DNA of 64,000 nucleotides, taken from the NCBI GenBank assembly GCA_002840505.1, contig PHBC01000005.1, positions 62,001 through 126,000 of the forward strand. Direction: 5' to 3'. Origin of the DNA: Deltaproteobacteria bacterium HGW-Deltaproteobacteria-2 (GTDB taxonomy: Bacteria; Desulfobacterota; Syntrophia; Syntrophales; Smithellaceae). Below the pieces are notes generated by a model. The model ran no database searches. It was given only the letters and a program-made list of their open reading frames with translations, and had not been told where the DNA came from. Position 1 is the stretch's first letter, and each line of letters begins with the position of its first letter. Below are positions 30,700 to 39,807 of this stretch, in pieces. The translations under genes and the position numbers were made by a program.

Positions 30700-33600
30700 A
30701 TGACAACAAAAAATAACCCAAATAAAAAAAGTAATGAGTGGGATTCATCCGCTCTGAAAGTTAATTTGGAAAGAACCGCCGTAACCATAGAAATACCGGA
30801 GCGGTATGCACCCCTGCTCAAGGTTGTGGAAGACCACTACGGTCTGCAGAAGAAGACTCGTGAGCTGCTGACGGAATTAAACCATCCTTTCATTAACTGG
30901 GAATATGTCCTCAAAGAACTGAAAGCAATTTCCATTGGAGATTTTTATATTTACAACAATCATCGTGACGGATTGTCCGCTCTTTCCATGATGCTGCATA
31001 TTTACTTTGATGTTATCAGGTTGGCATCAAGTAATGATATAAAAGACAGCGCTATACACTATCTATTCGATTATATTGACACGATACTTACTCAGAGTGG
31101 TGAATATCTTTCGCGAAACTTATCCATGTTTCCGGATATTACCACATCTCTTATTAATATTGCGGAGGGGAATGAGATTCTCTGCAAGAAATGTTCGGCT
31201 TACCTCAAAAGAATCATCAAGAGCATAACGGAGAACAATATAGATATTCGCACGCCCATGTTTGATCAATTAGTCTACCGGATGTTTAAAATAACGTATC
31301 AATTCTGGCTTACCCAGCCGGATCCCTCCGGGTGGTTTGATCAAGAGGAGAGCGAAACAGCCGAATCAAACAATGCCTATGGACAGTTCATTGGGCCATT
31401 AAGTCACCAGTGTCTTCATACTCTGCTTGAAGATTTGGAAAATCTTAACCCGGGCACACAGAAAAAAAGCGAAAATCGCCTGAAAAAGTATCTTGATATG
31501 CCTGATTATTTTCAAATAATAAACGGTTATTTGATCGTTGCTGACCAGTTGGAAAAATCACCAGCGCATCAGGGGCGTCAACACCTGGCCAAATTAAGTT
31601 TTCTGTTTAAAACAATGGATGTTCCCAGTCTTGCCGACATTCACGCGAGCGCTTTGCGGGAAATCAACCACTCTCTGAACAAAGTTTTTCAGGAAGAAAA
31701 GAAGGAAAATCTCAACGAATTTGTACGCAAAATATTTGGTTTTCTCAAAAAGAGCAAATCTCAACGTGAATTCAGTATTGCAAACTTTGATTGCATCACG
31801 ACAACGGCAAAGGAAGTTTTTGCTCAAAACAGCCATTCCCTTGTAGATACATTTATTGATGAACTGATATCTTACGGTTTTCAATATCCGGAAATTACAG
31901 GTTCAACTACGGAATGGCAGGTAAAGGTCAATCCGGCTCATATCATCAATATTCGGTCCTGGCTGGAAATTATCGGGATGAAACCCAGATGGACAAAAAG
32001 ATTGATTTCAGCGTTAATAATCAATTTGAAAATGGGAGGAATTTTTATCCGTGACACGGATCTCATTCAGAAGAACATCTCCGCACTGCTCAATACCGAT
32101 GTCGCACCGGCGTATAATCTGACAAAGCAACTTCTTAGAATTTTTCCGGTCTATTTCAGTGAAATCGGCGCCGAAGGCGAACTGAGGGATATTTCCACCA
32201 AGGTTGATGAGCTTTCTTTGCGCAACGACAGACTGGTGTATTTTTTCCGCAAACAATCCCACGTGGAAAGCAATAGTCAGATCGTAAAATTTGTTGAGGA
32301 CATATTAAATTATTGGCGTTCCGGCGACAAAGAATTTATCCGCATACATCTGCCTGATGAAGTGTATGAACAAGTTGTTAATTCCGGAGAATATTTCGAC
32401 GGAATGCACAAAGTGTTTAAGGCTTTCTTTTCCAAAATAAAAGATATCCGTGATTTTCTGGAATGGGATACAGCAAAAGTGTGCAAAGAACTCAATCATG
32501 TACAGGATATTAATGAAAGAGATCAGGAACGGATTAAAATAATGATCCGTATTTATCAATTAATCTATAAAAAATACTATCCCCAGTATATCGATTTGTT
32601 GAAAGATTTGGGATCAGACAACGCTTTTAACAAAACTGATATTTTATCTCTGAAGCGAGCCCTGGACAGCAAAAATCATTACCGGAGCCTTACGATTATC
32701 TTGAAATTCCTGTCTATATTGAAAGCAAAAATTCTCTCTTCCAAGAAAACACAGTTTTATGAAAACATATATTACAAAAGGCACATAGCGGCAGGCATTC
32801 CATCGATGTATGGAACCTATAATGAGAAAAAATTTGAGGCCGTTGGATTATCTCTGAGACTGGAAACCCTTGCCACTATGCTTTTTGAGGAGTTGATTCA
32901 ATCATTGAATCTCAAATTCATTACCAAACACACCATCGCCAAGATTCATACATGTTTGTGGCTCTATATCCACGCTCTGGAACTGGAAGGTGTTTCTACA
33001 GAAGGCCTGGGAACTAAAATCAAATACGTGACGAACGCCTTGCCGATCAAGCAGTTTTCCATAGACCAATACATAGACATCTTTCGTTTTATTTCCAAAG
33101 ATATTCAGGATATTATTCGTAATTATTACATTGATGCCCACAGCCCCAATCTGCCTGTTATTATCGGTCAGATTTATCATCAAATTTCCGAAGCCGAAAC
33201 AAAATCCGGACAGAAAAAATATGAAAAGTCCATCTACCAGCACTCGGAAAATTTTATCAGAGGAATGATATCTTCGGCCTTCGGCCTTCAGGTATTGGAC
33301 AACTTTATCAATGCAGTCATCAAAACTCTAAATGCTGAGTCAGAAAAGTTTAAGGATAATAAACAAATTCTCAAAGTCCTCATGTCCTATAATCCGGAGT
33401 CGACTGTTTCATCCTTTTACAGAAAGAATAAAAAATTGGATAATCAAATACTTCTCGGGAATAAGGGATATTTTCTCAAGGAGCTGGTATCTTTTGGTTT
33501 TAATGTTCCTCCGGGGTTTATTATCACCACAGAAGTATTTAGAGGATATGATGCGGTCTATGGCTATAAATATATCTTTAATGACCTGGCTGTCCGGGTA

Positions 33601-34935
33601 AACAAAGAGATAGCCACGCTAGAGAAGATAACCGGCCGCAAATTCGGTGATCGCCGCAATCCATTGCTGTTATCAGTACGAAGCGGCGCTACGGTCTCCC
33701 TCCCCGGCATGATGAAATCTTTCTTAAATCTGGGGATCAACGAATCCATAGCAGAAAATCTCAGCACAAAGGAAAACTTCCAATGGGCGGCATGGGATTC
33801 GTATCGCCGGTTTTTACAGACATGGGGAATGTTCCAGGGGATGAATCGTAATTTTTTCGATGCAATAATAAACGAATTCAAACAGAAACATGGAGTGGAA
33901 AGAAAAATACAGTTTTCCCCCGTCCAAATGAAACAGATTGCCCTCTCCTATAAGGAAGGAATAATAGACAATGGCATTGTGCTCAAAGATAAACCTCTGG
34001 AGCAATTACGGCACGCCATTCTCCAGGTTTTTGATTCGTGGTATTCGGAACAGGCGGAAATCTATCGCCATCAGATGCATCTCTCCGACAAATGGGGAAC
34101 AGCCGTTATTGTCCAGGCAATGGTCTATGGAAACCTCAATGAGCACTCCGGGTCAGGCGTTATTTTTACCCGCGAACCCAAAAGCTCATCGTCCGATGTG
34201 ACACTCTATGGAGATTTTATATTTGGTGTTCAGGGAGACGATATTGTTTCCGGGCTGGCGGAGACATATTCTATTTCGGAAAAGCAACGCATGGCGGAAC
34301 GCAGACCTTCGGAAATATCTCTGGAAACAAAATTCCCTGAGATTTACGCCGAACTGGTCAGAATTGCCGAGGTCCTGATTTATGAGAAAGGTTTCAACCA
34401 TCAGGAAATTGAATTTACCTTTGAAGGAGCAACCCGCGATAAATTATATATTCTGCAAACGCGGGACATGAATCAAATAAAGACAAAAAGATGGCGGCAT
34501 TTTAAAGATACCAGGACTCTGCAAGCATCCATGCTGGGAACAGGCATAGGAGTGAACGGTGGTGCCCTTTGCGGCCGGGCGGTATATTCGGAATCAGACA
34601 TTAAACGTTTCCGTAGTGCTGAACCGGAGACGCCTCTTATTCTGGTGCGTCCAGATACGGTTCCTGATGACGTCGGAATTCTGCTGCAGGTTGAAGGACT
34701 TCTAACTGCCAAAGGTGGAAGCACTTCGCATGCCGCGGTAACAATCCCGCAATTGAATAAGGTCGGTGTTGTCGGTTTCAGTAAACTAAAAGTTTATGAG
34801 GTCGATGAATACGCAACAATAGGAGACCTTGCAATTAAAGCAGGAGACTTTATCAGCATAGATGGTTGGAGTGGCACAGTATATTCGGGAAAACATGAAA
34901 GCGAGGCTGAAGAATTGCATGATATAACATTCTGA
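30700..34935 (+). CDS. large PPDK/PEP-synthase-like dikinase lacking the PEP-binding barrel
   Basis: A 1411-residue protein. Residues about 915-1265 form a pyruvate phosphate dikinase/PEP synthase ATP-binding domain (LGNKGYFLKELVSFGFNVPPG; RSGATVSLPGMMKSFLNLG; GVIFTREP; EIEFTFEG). Residues about 1290-1400 are the swivelling phosphohistidine domain (LTAKGGSTSHAAVTIPQL). The usual C-terminal PEP/pyruvate TIM barrel is absent. The first 900 residues are helical and unrecognised. Enzymes built as ATP-grasp plus His-domain with another acceptor module include glucan-water dikinase, rifampin phosphotransferase and phenylphosphate synthase. This is therefore probably a dikinase with an unknown acceptor; not PPDK itself. 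Confidence 0.75.
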   Translation: MTTKNNPNKKSNEWDSSALKVNLERTAVTIEIPERYAPLLKVVEDHYGLQKKTRELLTELNHPFINWEYVLKELKAISIGDFYIYNNHRDGLSALSMMLHIYFDVIRLASSNDIKDSAIHYLFDYIDTILTQSGEYLSRNLSMFPDITTSLINIAEGNEILCKKCSAYLKRIIKSITENNIDIRTPMFDQLVYRMFKITYQFWLTQPDPSGWFDQEESETAESNNAYGQFIGPLSHQCLHTLLEDLENLNPGTQKKSENRLKKYLDMPDYFQIINGYLIVADQLEKSPAHQGRQHLAKLSFLFKTMDVPSLADIHASALREINHSLNKVFQEEKKENLNEFVRKIFGFLKKSKSQREFSIANFDCITTTAKEVFAQNSHSLVDTFIDELISYGFQYPEITGSTTEWQVKVNPAHIINIRSWLEIIGMKPRWTKRLISALIINLKMGGIFIRDTDLIQKNISALLNTDVAPAYNLTKQLLRIFPVYFSEIGAEGELRDISTKVDELSLRNDRLVYFFRKQSHVESNSQIVKFVEDILNYWRSGDKEFIRIHLPDEVYEQVVNSGEYFDGMHKVFKAFFSKIKDIRDFLEWDTAKVCKELNHVQDINERDQERIKIMIRIYQLIYKKYYPQYIDLLKDLGSDNAFNKTDILSLKRALDSKNHYRSLTIILKFLSILKAKILSSKKTQFYENIYYKRHIAAGIPSMYGTYNEKKFEAVGLSLRLETLATMLFEELIQSLNLKFITKHTIAKIHTCLWLYIHALELEGVSTEGLGTKIKYVTNALPIKQFSIDQYIDIFRFISKDIQDIIRNYYIDAHSPNLPVIIGQIYHQISEAETKSGQKKYEKSIYQHSENFIRGMISSAFGLQVLDNFINAVIKTLNAESEKFKDNKQILKVLMSYNPESTVSSFYRKNKKLDNQILLGNKGYFLKELVSFGFNVPPGFIITTEVFRGYDAVYGYKYIFNDLAVRVNKEIATLEKITGRKFGDRRNPLLLSVRSGATVSLPGMMKSFLNLGINESIAENLSTKENFQWAAWDSYRRFLQTWGMFQGMNRNFFDAIINEFKQKHGVERKIQFSPVQMKQIALSYKEGIIDNGIVLKDKPLEQLRHAILQVFDSWYSEQAEIYRHQMHLSDKWGTAVIVQAMVYGNLNEHSGSGVIFTREPKSSSSDVTLYGDFIFGVQGDDIVSGLAETYSISEKQRMAERRPSEISLETKFPEIYAELVRIAEVLIYEKGFNHQEIEFTFEGATRDKLYILQTRDMNQIKTKRWRHFKDTRTLQASMLGTGIGVNGGALCGRAVYSESDIKRFRSAEPETPLILVRPDTVPDDVGILLQVEGLLTAKGGSTSHAAVTIPQLNKVGVVGFSKLKVYEVDEYATIGDLAIKAGDFISIDGWSGTVYSGKHESEAEELHDITF

Positions 34936-34992
34936 CGGCAGCTTATGAACCTCAGCGGCGGGAAGCCGTCCAAATACTGAGAGCTCTGCAAA

Positions 34993-35147
34993 TCGCCTCT
35001 ATTTGTCATAGAGGCGAAGAGACTGTGTCGCAATCCTTATTTGTCATTGCGAGTTCACGACAGTGAACGTGGCAATCTATATTAGATCAGCTAACTACGA
35101 GATTGCTTCGTTCGTTACTCTCCCTCGCAAAGACAATTACAACACAG
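34993..35147. repeat. REP/MITE-like palindromic element
   Basis: First a 10-bp hairpin TCGCCTCTAT/ATAGAGGCGA (34993-35017). Then an element bounded by CTGTGT (35023) and ACACAG (35147), with internal TTGTCATTGCGAG matched by CTCGCAAAGACAA, and GTGGCAATCT facing GAGATTGCTTC. The CATTGCGAG...GCAATCT...AGATTGC design is common among bacterial interspersed repeats. It lies between convergent genes. Confidence 0.7.
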
Positions 35148-35200
35148 CCTCGAAGGCCGGTGCGACAAAACTATTATTTTTATAAAGTTGCGCAAAATTC

Positions 35201-36478
35201 TTATAAAATGTTTTTGTGAGTGTAAACAGTCAGATCTGCCATCCTGTTTGTATAGCTTCCATATTCATTATCATACCAGCCGAATATCTTGGCATGGACA
35301 ACAGGCACTTTCATTAACTTCTCGGGAAATGCCTTCATCAGACCGGCGGGAAAATTTGGAATATTAGCAATATCCAAATTAATGAAGGCAGTGCGTGTGT
35401 GGTTAAACTGCCCTTCAATGATTACCGTCGCGTCCACGCCGATAAGATCGGTGGATACATTTTGTTCCATCGTAAATTTTATTTTGCGTTCGGGATTACT
35501 TTCGGCTGCTTTGAGGTAAATGTCGTTGATCATTTTAGTATTGATGACATTCTCAGCACCACGTTTATTCATACGCGTTTGGAAAGTAACATTCAGAACG
35601 ATTAAGGACATGGTATTGGTGGGCACCCTGATGGAATCCGCCATAAAACCGATGTTCTGTACTTCCGGAATTACATCTCCCAGGGCCTTTGCAGCATTCG
35701 TAGATGTCAGAATTATATTGTTCAAAATGCTTCGATTCTTTCTCAGATCAATTTCGCCAGCCTTCGGAACCTTGTCCAGTACGCTCTGAGAATTGGTAAC
35801 GGCATGAATAGTCGACATAGAGGCTGTAAGGATGATGTTTGTTGCCTCGTTTTCCAGAAGAGGTTTGATCATGTGGGCAAGTCCTGTTGTCGTGCAGGAG
35901 GCCGCGGAAATGACCTGGTGTTTTTTGGGATCGAAAGCGGTATGGTTGATTCCATAAATAAGAGTAACTGCGTCATCCGGTACGGACAACGCTTTGTTTT
36001 TTATCTTGAAAGGTGAAGAATTGATGACAACTTTTGCCCCGCCGTGTAAATGTCCGCGGATTGAACCGCTTTTATTATCTGAAGAAATTGTCGGGTCTTT
36101 GAATTTACCTGTGCAATCCAGAACGACATCAATTCCGTATTGTCTCCAGGGAACATCGGCGGGATTTCTTGCTTCGCGCAGAATCGTAATAGGCACTCCG
36201 TCAATCAGCATCTTGCCTTTCTTTTCGTCAACAATCTGAATAAGACGCTCTGATTTCATGCCATAGAGGAATCTATGGAGCAATCCATACGTCGCATCTT
36301 TTTCAATTACCTGGGCGATGACATCCAACCCTGTCCCTGCTTCCCGCCCCAGATTTACAACAATTTCTTTAAAATATTTTCTGCCGATATGGTGCCATAG
36401 AGATAGCTTCCCGATTCTTCCCAGACTGTTGATACCGAGCACCGGCGGCTTGTTTTCCAATATTTGAACCTTTGCCAT
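35201..36478 (-). CDS. divergent glyceraldehyde-3-phosphate dehydrogenase-like protein (425 aa)
   Basis: A 425-residue protein with GAPDH architecture: LGINSLGRIGKLSLW (NAD site), catalytic Cys in SAASCTTTGLAHM (where type I enzymes have SCTTNC), His in TIHAVTNSQS, TSTNAAKALGDVIPE and the C-terminal GWYDNEYGSYTNR. It is about 90 residues longer than gap at 23673, with insertions around residues 75-90 and 130-150 (KDPTISSDNKSGSIRG). It may be a GAPDH paralogue of altered cofactor or substrate preference. ATG 36478 follows GGAGG. Its leader carries a promoter and an intrinsic terminator (36552-36688). Confidence 0.8.
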   Translation of the reverse strand: MAKVQILENKPPVLGINSLGRIGKLSLWHHIGRKYFKEIVVNLGREAGTGLDVIAQVIEKDATYGLLHRFLYGMKSERLIQIVDEKKGKMLIDGVPITILREARNPADVPWRQYGIDVVLDCTGKFKDPTISSDNKSGSIRGHLHGGAKVVINSSPFKIKNKALSVPDDAVTLIYGINHTAFDPKKHQVISAASCTTTGLAHMIKPLLENEATNIILTASMSTIHAVTNSQSVLDKVPKAGEIDLRKNRSILNNIILTSTNAAKALGDVIPEVQNIGFMADSIRVPTNTMSLIVLNVTFQTRMNKRGAENVINTKMINDIYLKAAESNPERKIKFTMEQNVSTDLIGVDATVIIEGQFNHTRTAFINLDIANIPNFPAGLMKAFPEKLMKVPVVHAKIFGWYDNEYGSYTNRMADLTVYTHKNIL

Positions 36479-36551
36479 TATAAATATCCTCCTTTATTCC
36501 TGCTTTCACAGAAAGAAAAATGCCGATAGATTTCCTTTTTGATTATTAATG

Positions 36552-36575
36552 AAAAAAAACGCAGGGAACCCCTGC
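36552..36575 (-). terminator. intrinsic terminator in the leader of the second GAPDH
   Basis: GCAGGG-GTT-CCCTGC followed by GTTTTTTTT on the minus strand. No complete gene lies upstream on this strand (the next one is the divergent TraB/GumN gene), so it must act on a leader or short RNA. Confidence 0.8.
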
Positions 36576-36653
36576 TGAAATATAATGAAAATAAGACTAT
36601 TAAAAAACGGTTTTGTGGTGACCGGGACCATGAAAAATCTCCCTTAAAAGGTC
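36552..36653 (-). ncRNA. candidate attenuated leader or small RNA ahead of the second GAPDH
   Basis: Minus-strand transcription from the promoter at 36660-36688 would start near 36653 and meet a strong terminator at 36575-36552, about 75 bp before the GAPDH-like start. The roughly 100-nt RNA contains GGCGACC near its 5' end, which can pair with GGTCACC (7 bp, one G-U), and an ACGG that can pair instead with CCGT further on. These are mutually exclusive pairings. It could be an attenuator for the GAPDH-like gene or a stand-alone sRNA. No known riboswitch class was recognised. Confidence 0.45.
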
Positions 36654-36659
36654 GCCGTC

Positions 36660-36688
36660 TACATACAAGAAAGACAACGCAAAGTCAA
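36660..36688 (-). promoter_or_regulatory. promoter for the GAPDH-like leader
   Basis: Minus-strand TTGACT (36688-36683), 17-bp spacer, TATGTA (36665-36660). Confidence 0.5.
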
Positions 36689-36746
36689 CAAAAAACAAAG
36701 ATTCTAAAACATACAATGCATTTAAATAGTTCATATAACAGAAAAA

Positions 36747-36775
36747 TTGACTATATAAGTATTTTTTTATATAAA
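36747..36775 (+). promoter_or_regulatory. promoter of the TraB/GumN-family gene
   Basis: TTGACT (36747-36752), 17-bp spacer, TATAAA (36770-36775); about 85 bp before the start codon. Confidence 0.6.
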
Positions 36776-36860
36776 AAGAAAAGTGGCAGTTAATAAGGAC
36801 GTGAGCCTGATAAATATTCAGTAATTTACTATTTAATTAGTTTGAGAAAAGGAGAATTTA

Positions 36861-37736
36861 ATGACACTACGCTTGTTGCGAACGATTCTGGCATTATTTG
36901 TTTTATTGACGGCTTCCGGTGTTTGGGCCGAAAGCTCCGTGTGGGTAGTCAGCTACTCCAAGGCGAAAGTTTATCTGGCCGGATCTTTCCATATGCTGAG
37001 GGCGTCCGATTATCCTCTGCCTGCCGAATTTTTTACAGCTTATAAGGATTCCCGTAAAATCATCTTTGAAATACCGCCTGATGAGACGGGAAACATGGGA
37101 AATATGGCAGAATTTCTTGGCGGGGCAATTTATTCTGACGGCACAACTCTCAAAGATCATCTTTCATCAGAGGCTTACGCCAAGGTAGAAAAATTTTGTA
37201 AAGAACGAAATTATCCCCTGGAACTATACCGGCTATTTAAACCGGCATTGTTTGCAATGACGCTTACGGTTCAGGAAATGAACAGAATCGGGGCAGACCC
37301 GCAAAAGGGGATTGATTATTATTTCAAAGAAAAAGCTCTGCAGGATAGGAAAGAGACAGGGAGTCTGGAGACGGTCGATCAACAACTTCGCCTTCTTCTT
37401 TCCATGGAAGCAATTGTGGGAAGCGATCAAATTCTCGAATCTATCGATGAATTTAAACAACTTGAAACAGCGCTGGGAGAATATCTGGCTGCCTGGAGAA
37501 AGGGCGATGAACCAAAGATGGAAGAACTTTACATCAATGGTCTGAAGCTCTATCCAAAATTATATAAAACCATAGTGATTGACAGAAACAATAAATGGAT
37601 TGGAGATATCAAAAATTTTTTCAATGATTCGGGAAACACGATGGTAATCGTGGGAGCGGCGCATCTGGTCGGTCCGGATGGTCTGGTTAACTTACTGCGC
37701 AAACAGGGTTATAAAGTTGTTAAACTGCAGAAATGA
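36861..37736 (+). CDS. TraB/GumN family protein, exported
   Basis: A 291-residue protein with a signal peptide (LLRTILALFVLLTASGVWA, cut near residue 22). It has the TraB/GumN (ChaN-like) pattern: KAKVYLAGSFHMLRASDYPLP near the N-terminus (the GxxH motif) and the C-terminal NTMVIVGAAHLVGPDGLVNLLRKQGYKV (the second His motif). These proteins are thought to be metal-dependent proteases or related hydrolases; the exact activity is not shown. AAAGGAG precedes ATG 36861. Single gene with its own promoter. Confidence 0.85.
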   Translation: MTLRLLRTILALFVLLTASGVWAESSVWVVSYSKAKVYLAGSFHMLRASDYPLPAEFFTAYKDSRKIIFEIPPDETGNMGNMAEFLGGAIYSDGTTLKDHLSSEAYAKVEKFCKERNYPLELYRLFKPALFAMTLTVQEMNRIGADPQKGIDYYFKEKALQDRKETGSLETVDQQLRLLLSMEAIVGSDQILESIDEFKQLETALGEYLAAWRKGDEPKMEELYINGLKLYPKLYKTIVIDRNNKWIGDIKNFFNDSGNTMVIVGAAHLVGPDGLVNLLRKQGYKVVKLQK

Positions 37737-37793
37737 TAACGAAAAGCTCACCCGGAGCGAAGCGATCGGATGGAGCGCCTGGTTATGCGCTCA

Positions 37794-38183
37794 TTATTTA
37801 GGATTCTGTTTTCTTAACCAGGATAGAATAAAAACAGTAATTGTTAAAAGCCCAAGGGCACAGAAAAAATAAAAACGTACTGTGGAATTAATCACAAACA
37901 TCGGCATTCCACTATCTGTAATTGGTAGATAGAATAATATAGGATATAGTATAAACAGCCATGCAAGCACAATACGCATTATTCTTAGTAATGACATTTG
38001 TGATTTATAGGTATTCTTATATGAATAGGTAGCTTCATTATAAGGATCGATTCGATATAGTAATGTATTATAGATATTTCCAGATCCTGCGTTGCCAATA
38101 AAAATTGATGTGCTCAGAAAAATAAGAACTATAGCATAAATAACAATGAGAAATAACATAAGTATGATATCAATTAAGCCCAT
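37794..38183 (-). CDS. small membrane protein (129 aa)
   Basis: Three or four hydrophobic helices: about 5-28 (IILMLFLIVIYAIVLIFLST), 72-92 (MRIVLAWLFILYPILFYL) and 102-124 (FYFFCALGLLTITVFILSWL), with a soluble loop between the first two. AGAGGT lies 8 nt before ATG 38183. No family recognised. It follows the PilT-like gene and a 44-aa ORF in the same direction. Confidence 0.55.
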   Translation of the reverse strand: MGLIDIILMLFLIVIYAIVLIFLSTSIFIGNAGSGNIYNTLLYRIDPYNEATYSYKNTYKSQMSLLRIMRIVLAWLFILYPILFYLPITDSGMPMFVINSTVRFYFFCALGLLTITVFILSWLRKQNPK

Positions 38184-38216
38184 TAATACATTGACCTCTT
38201 GCGGATATTATATTTT

Positions 38217-38351
38217 CTAATATATGTTAACAAAATATTCCCTGATAATCTCTACATCATAACATTGTTTATATGGATCGATGCTAATATTGTAAACACC
38301 GACACTTCTGTCGGCATAAATTCCCTCATCAAAAACTACAATTTGGAGCAT
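38217..38351 (-). CDS. possible 44-aa ORF upstream of the small membrane protein
   Basis: ATG 38351-38349 to TAG 38219-38217, beginning MLQIVVFDEGIYADRSVG; its composition looks coding, but no good ribosome binding site is visible. It contains a hairpin CCGACActtcTGTCGG in the DNA. It lies 33 bp ahead of the membrane-protein gene. The rest of 38184-38450 has no other recognisable feature. Confidence 0.3.
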   Translation of the reverse strand: MLQIVVFDEGIYADRSVGVYNISIDPYKQCYDVEIIREYFVNIY

Positions 38352-38450
38352 AATAACTTGATATCAAACAACAATTAACCTGTCTCCTGCTTATATATTG
38401 GGATGTTATCTAGATCGGTATAAAATCCAAAAGAAAAGCGACTGAAGATT

Positions 38451-39683
38451 TTACTTGCTATCCTTATGCAGCTTTTCGACAAGTCTATCCAGCGATATAT
38501 TATCCTTGATATTCAGTATACTTTCCTCAGTTTCTTCGCTGTATTCGGACACAGCAATGATTGGCTGTGATGCCGTCTTCGTTGATTGTTTTGCTGCATG
38601 TTTTACATGCTGTGTTTCCGTCAACGGCGACTGATAAAAATTATTCTGTGACAATTCTTCTAATGGACGAAAGACATTTCCATATGGGGAGAAATTAGAA
38701 CGGTTCTTCAAATAGTACGTCAAATAACGTTCGGACGTGAACATACCTTCGTCTTTCGATGTTTCTACGATGTTGTTAATCTGGTGAAGTTTGTTATCGC
38801 GAATCGTATTCTTGATGGATGAGGTTCCGTGAATAATATCCAAAACGGGGACGCGTTGTCCGACTTTTTCCAGATATACCAGTTGCTGAACAGTGATCCA
38901 GGCCAGCGTGGATGCCAGCTGGTTACGCACCTCGTTTTGAGCTTCTACAGGGACGGCATTGCACATACGATAGATGGCTTCTTCCGGAGTGGATGCATGC
39001 ATCGTGGCAATGACCAAATGTCCTGACTCCGCGGCATTAAGCGCTAGCTTCATTGTTTCTCCTTCGCGCAGTTCGCCCACAACGATAATGTCGGCATCTT
39101 CTCGCAGCACATCAATGAGTCCCTGTTCAAAGGAGGTAGTATGAGAACCTATTTCACGCTGTTCAATAAAGGATTTTTTCGATGAAAAGCGAAATTCAAC
39201 AGGATCTTCCAGAGTGACAATATGTGCCCTACGTGCTTTGTTAATATCGTTAATAATGGCTGCGATCGTTGTTGTTTTACCTTCTCCGGTGCCTCCGCAA
39301 ATGAGAACCAAGCCGGATTTGATCTTGGAAATTTCATGGAGTGAGGTATGGAGATTGAGCTCCTCAATCGTCGGTATGTGACCGGGAAGAAGCCGAATGG
39401 CTATACTTATTCCACGCATCGTGGTGAAAACGTTAACCCGGAGACGGGCATTGCTGACGGAAAGGGAAACATCAACTGATTTATTTTGCCGGAGAGTCTC
39501 CAGTTGCAGTGGTGTCAGAAGCTTTCTGGTCAGATTATCGATTTCCGAATGGGTCCATTTCAGTGAACCGTGAAATTGAATGTCACCAAGCTTTCGAGTT
39601 ACTACGGGATGTTCGCCGGTGATGTGAATATCCGACATAGACTCTTTGATTGCAGTATTTATAATACTTTCAAACCGTTTCAT
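38451..39683 (-). CDS. PilT-like twitching/secretion ATPase
   Basis: A 410-residue GspE/PilT-type hexameric ATPase. Walker A is GGTGEGKTTT (near residue 131), the Asp box ITLEDPVEFRF, Walker B ADIIVVGELREGETM and the His box TGHLVIATMH-like ESGHLVIATMHAST. Residues 1-100 are the PilT N-domain (SDIHITGEHP). The C-terminal 80 residues are longer and more polar than in PilT. No pilin or pilus assembly genes adjoin it, so it is an orphan motor; retraction of type IV pili is the family role. Confidence 0.85.
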   Translation of the reverse strand: MKRFESIINTAIKESMSDIHITGEHPVVTRKLGDIQFHGSLKWTHSEIDNLTRKLLTPLQLETLRQNKSVDVSLSVSNARLRVNVFTTMRGISIAIRLLPGHIPTIEELNLHTSLHEISKIKSGLVLICGGTGEGKTTTIAAIINDINKARRAHIVTLEDPVEFRFSSKKSFIEQREIGSHTTSFEQGLIDVLREDADIIVVGELREGETMKLALNAAESGHLVIATMHASTPEEAIYRMCNAVPVEAQNEVRNQLASTLAWITVQQLVYLEKVGQRVPVLDIIHGTSSIKNTIRDNKLHQINNIVETSKDEGMFTSERYLTYYLKNRSNFSPYGNVFRPLEELSQNNFYQSPLTETQHVKHAAKQSTKTASQPIIAVSEYSEETEESILNIKDNISLDRLVEKLHKDSK

Positions 39684-39807
39684 AAGACTCTCCCTTATGC
39701 TTTTATAAATTTAAAGAAAATTATATTTCCAGCCTTAAAAAGCAGTGACTATTCGCATTTTCGTAAATCCTTGAGCATCATGCTGAAAGGAGACACGGCC
39801 CGAGAGA

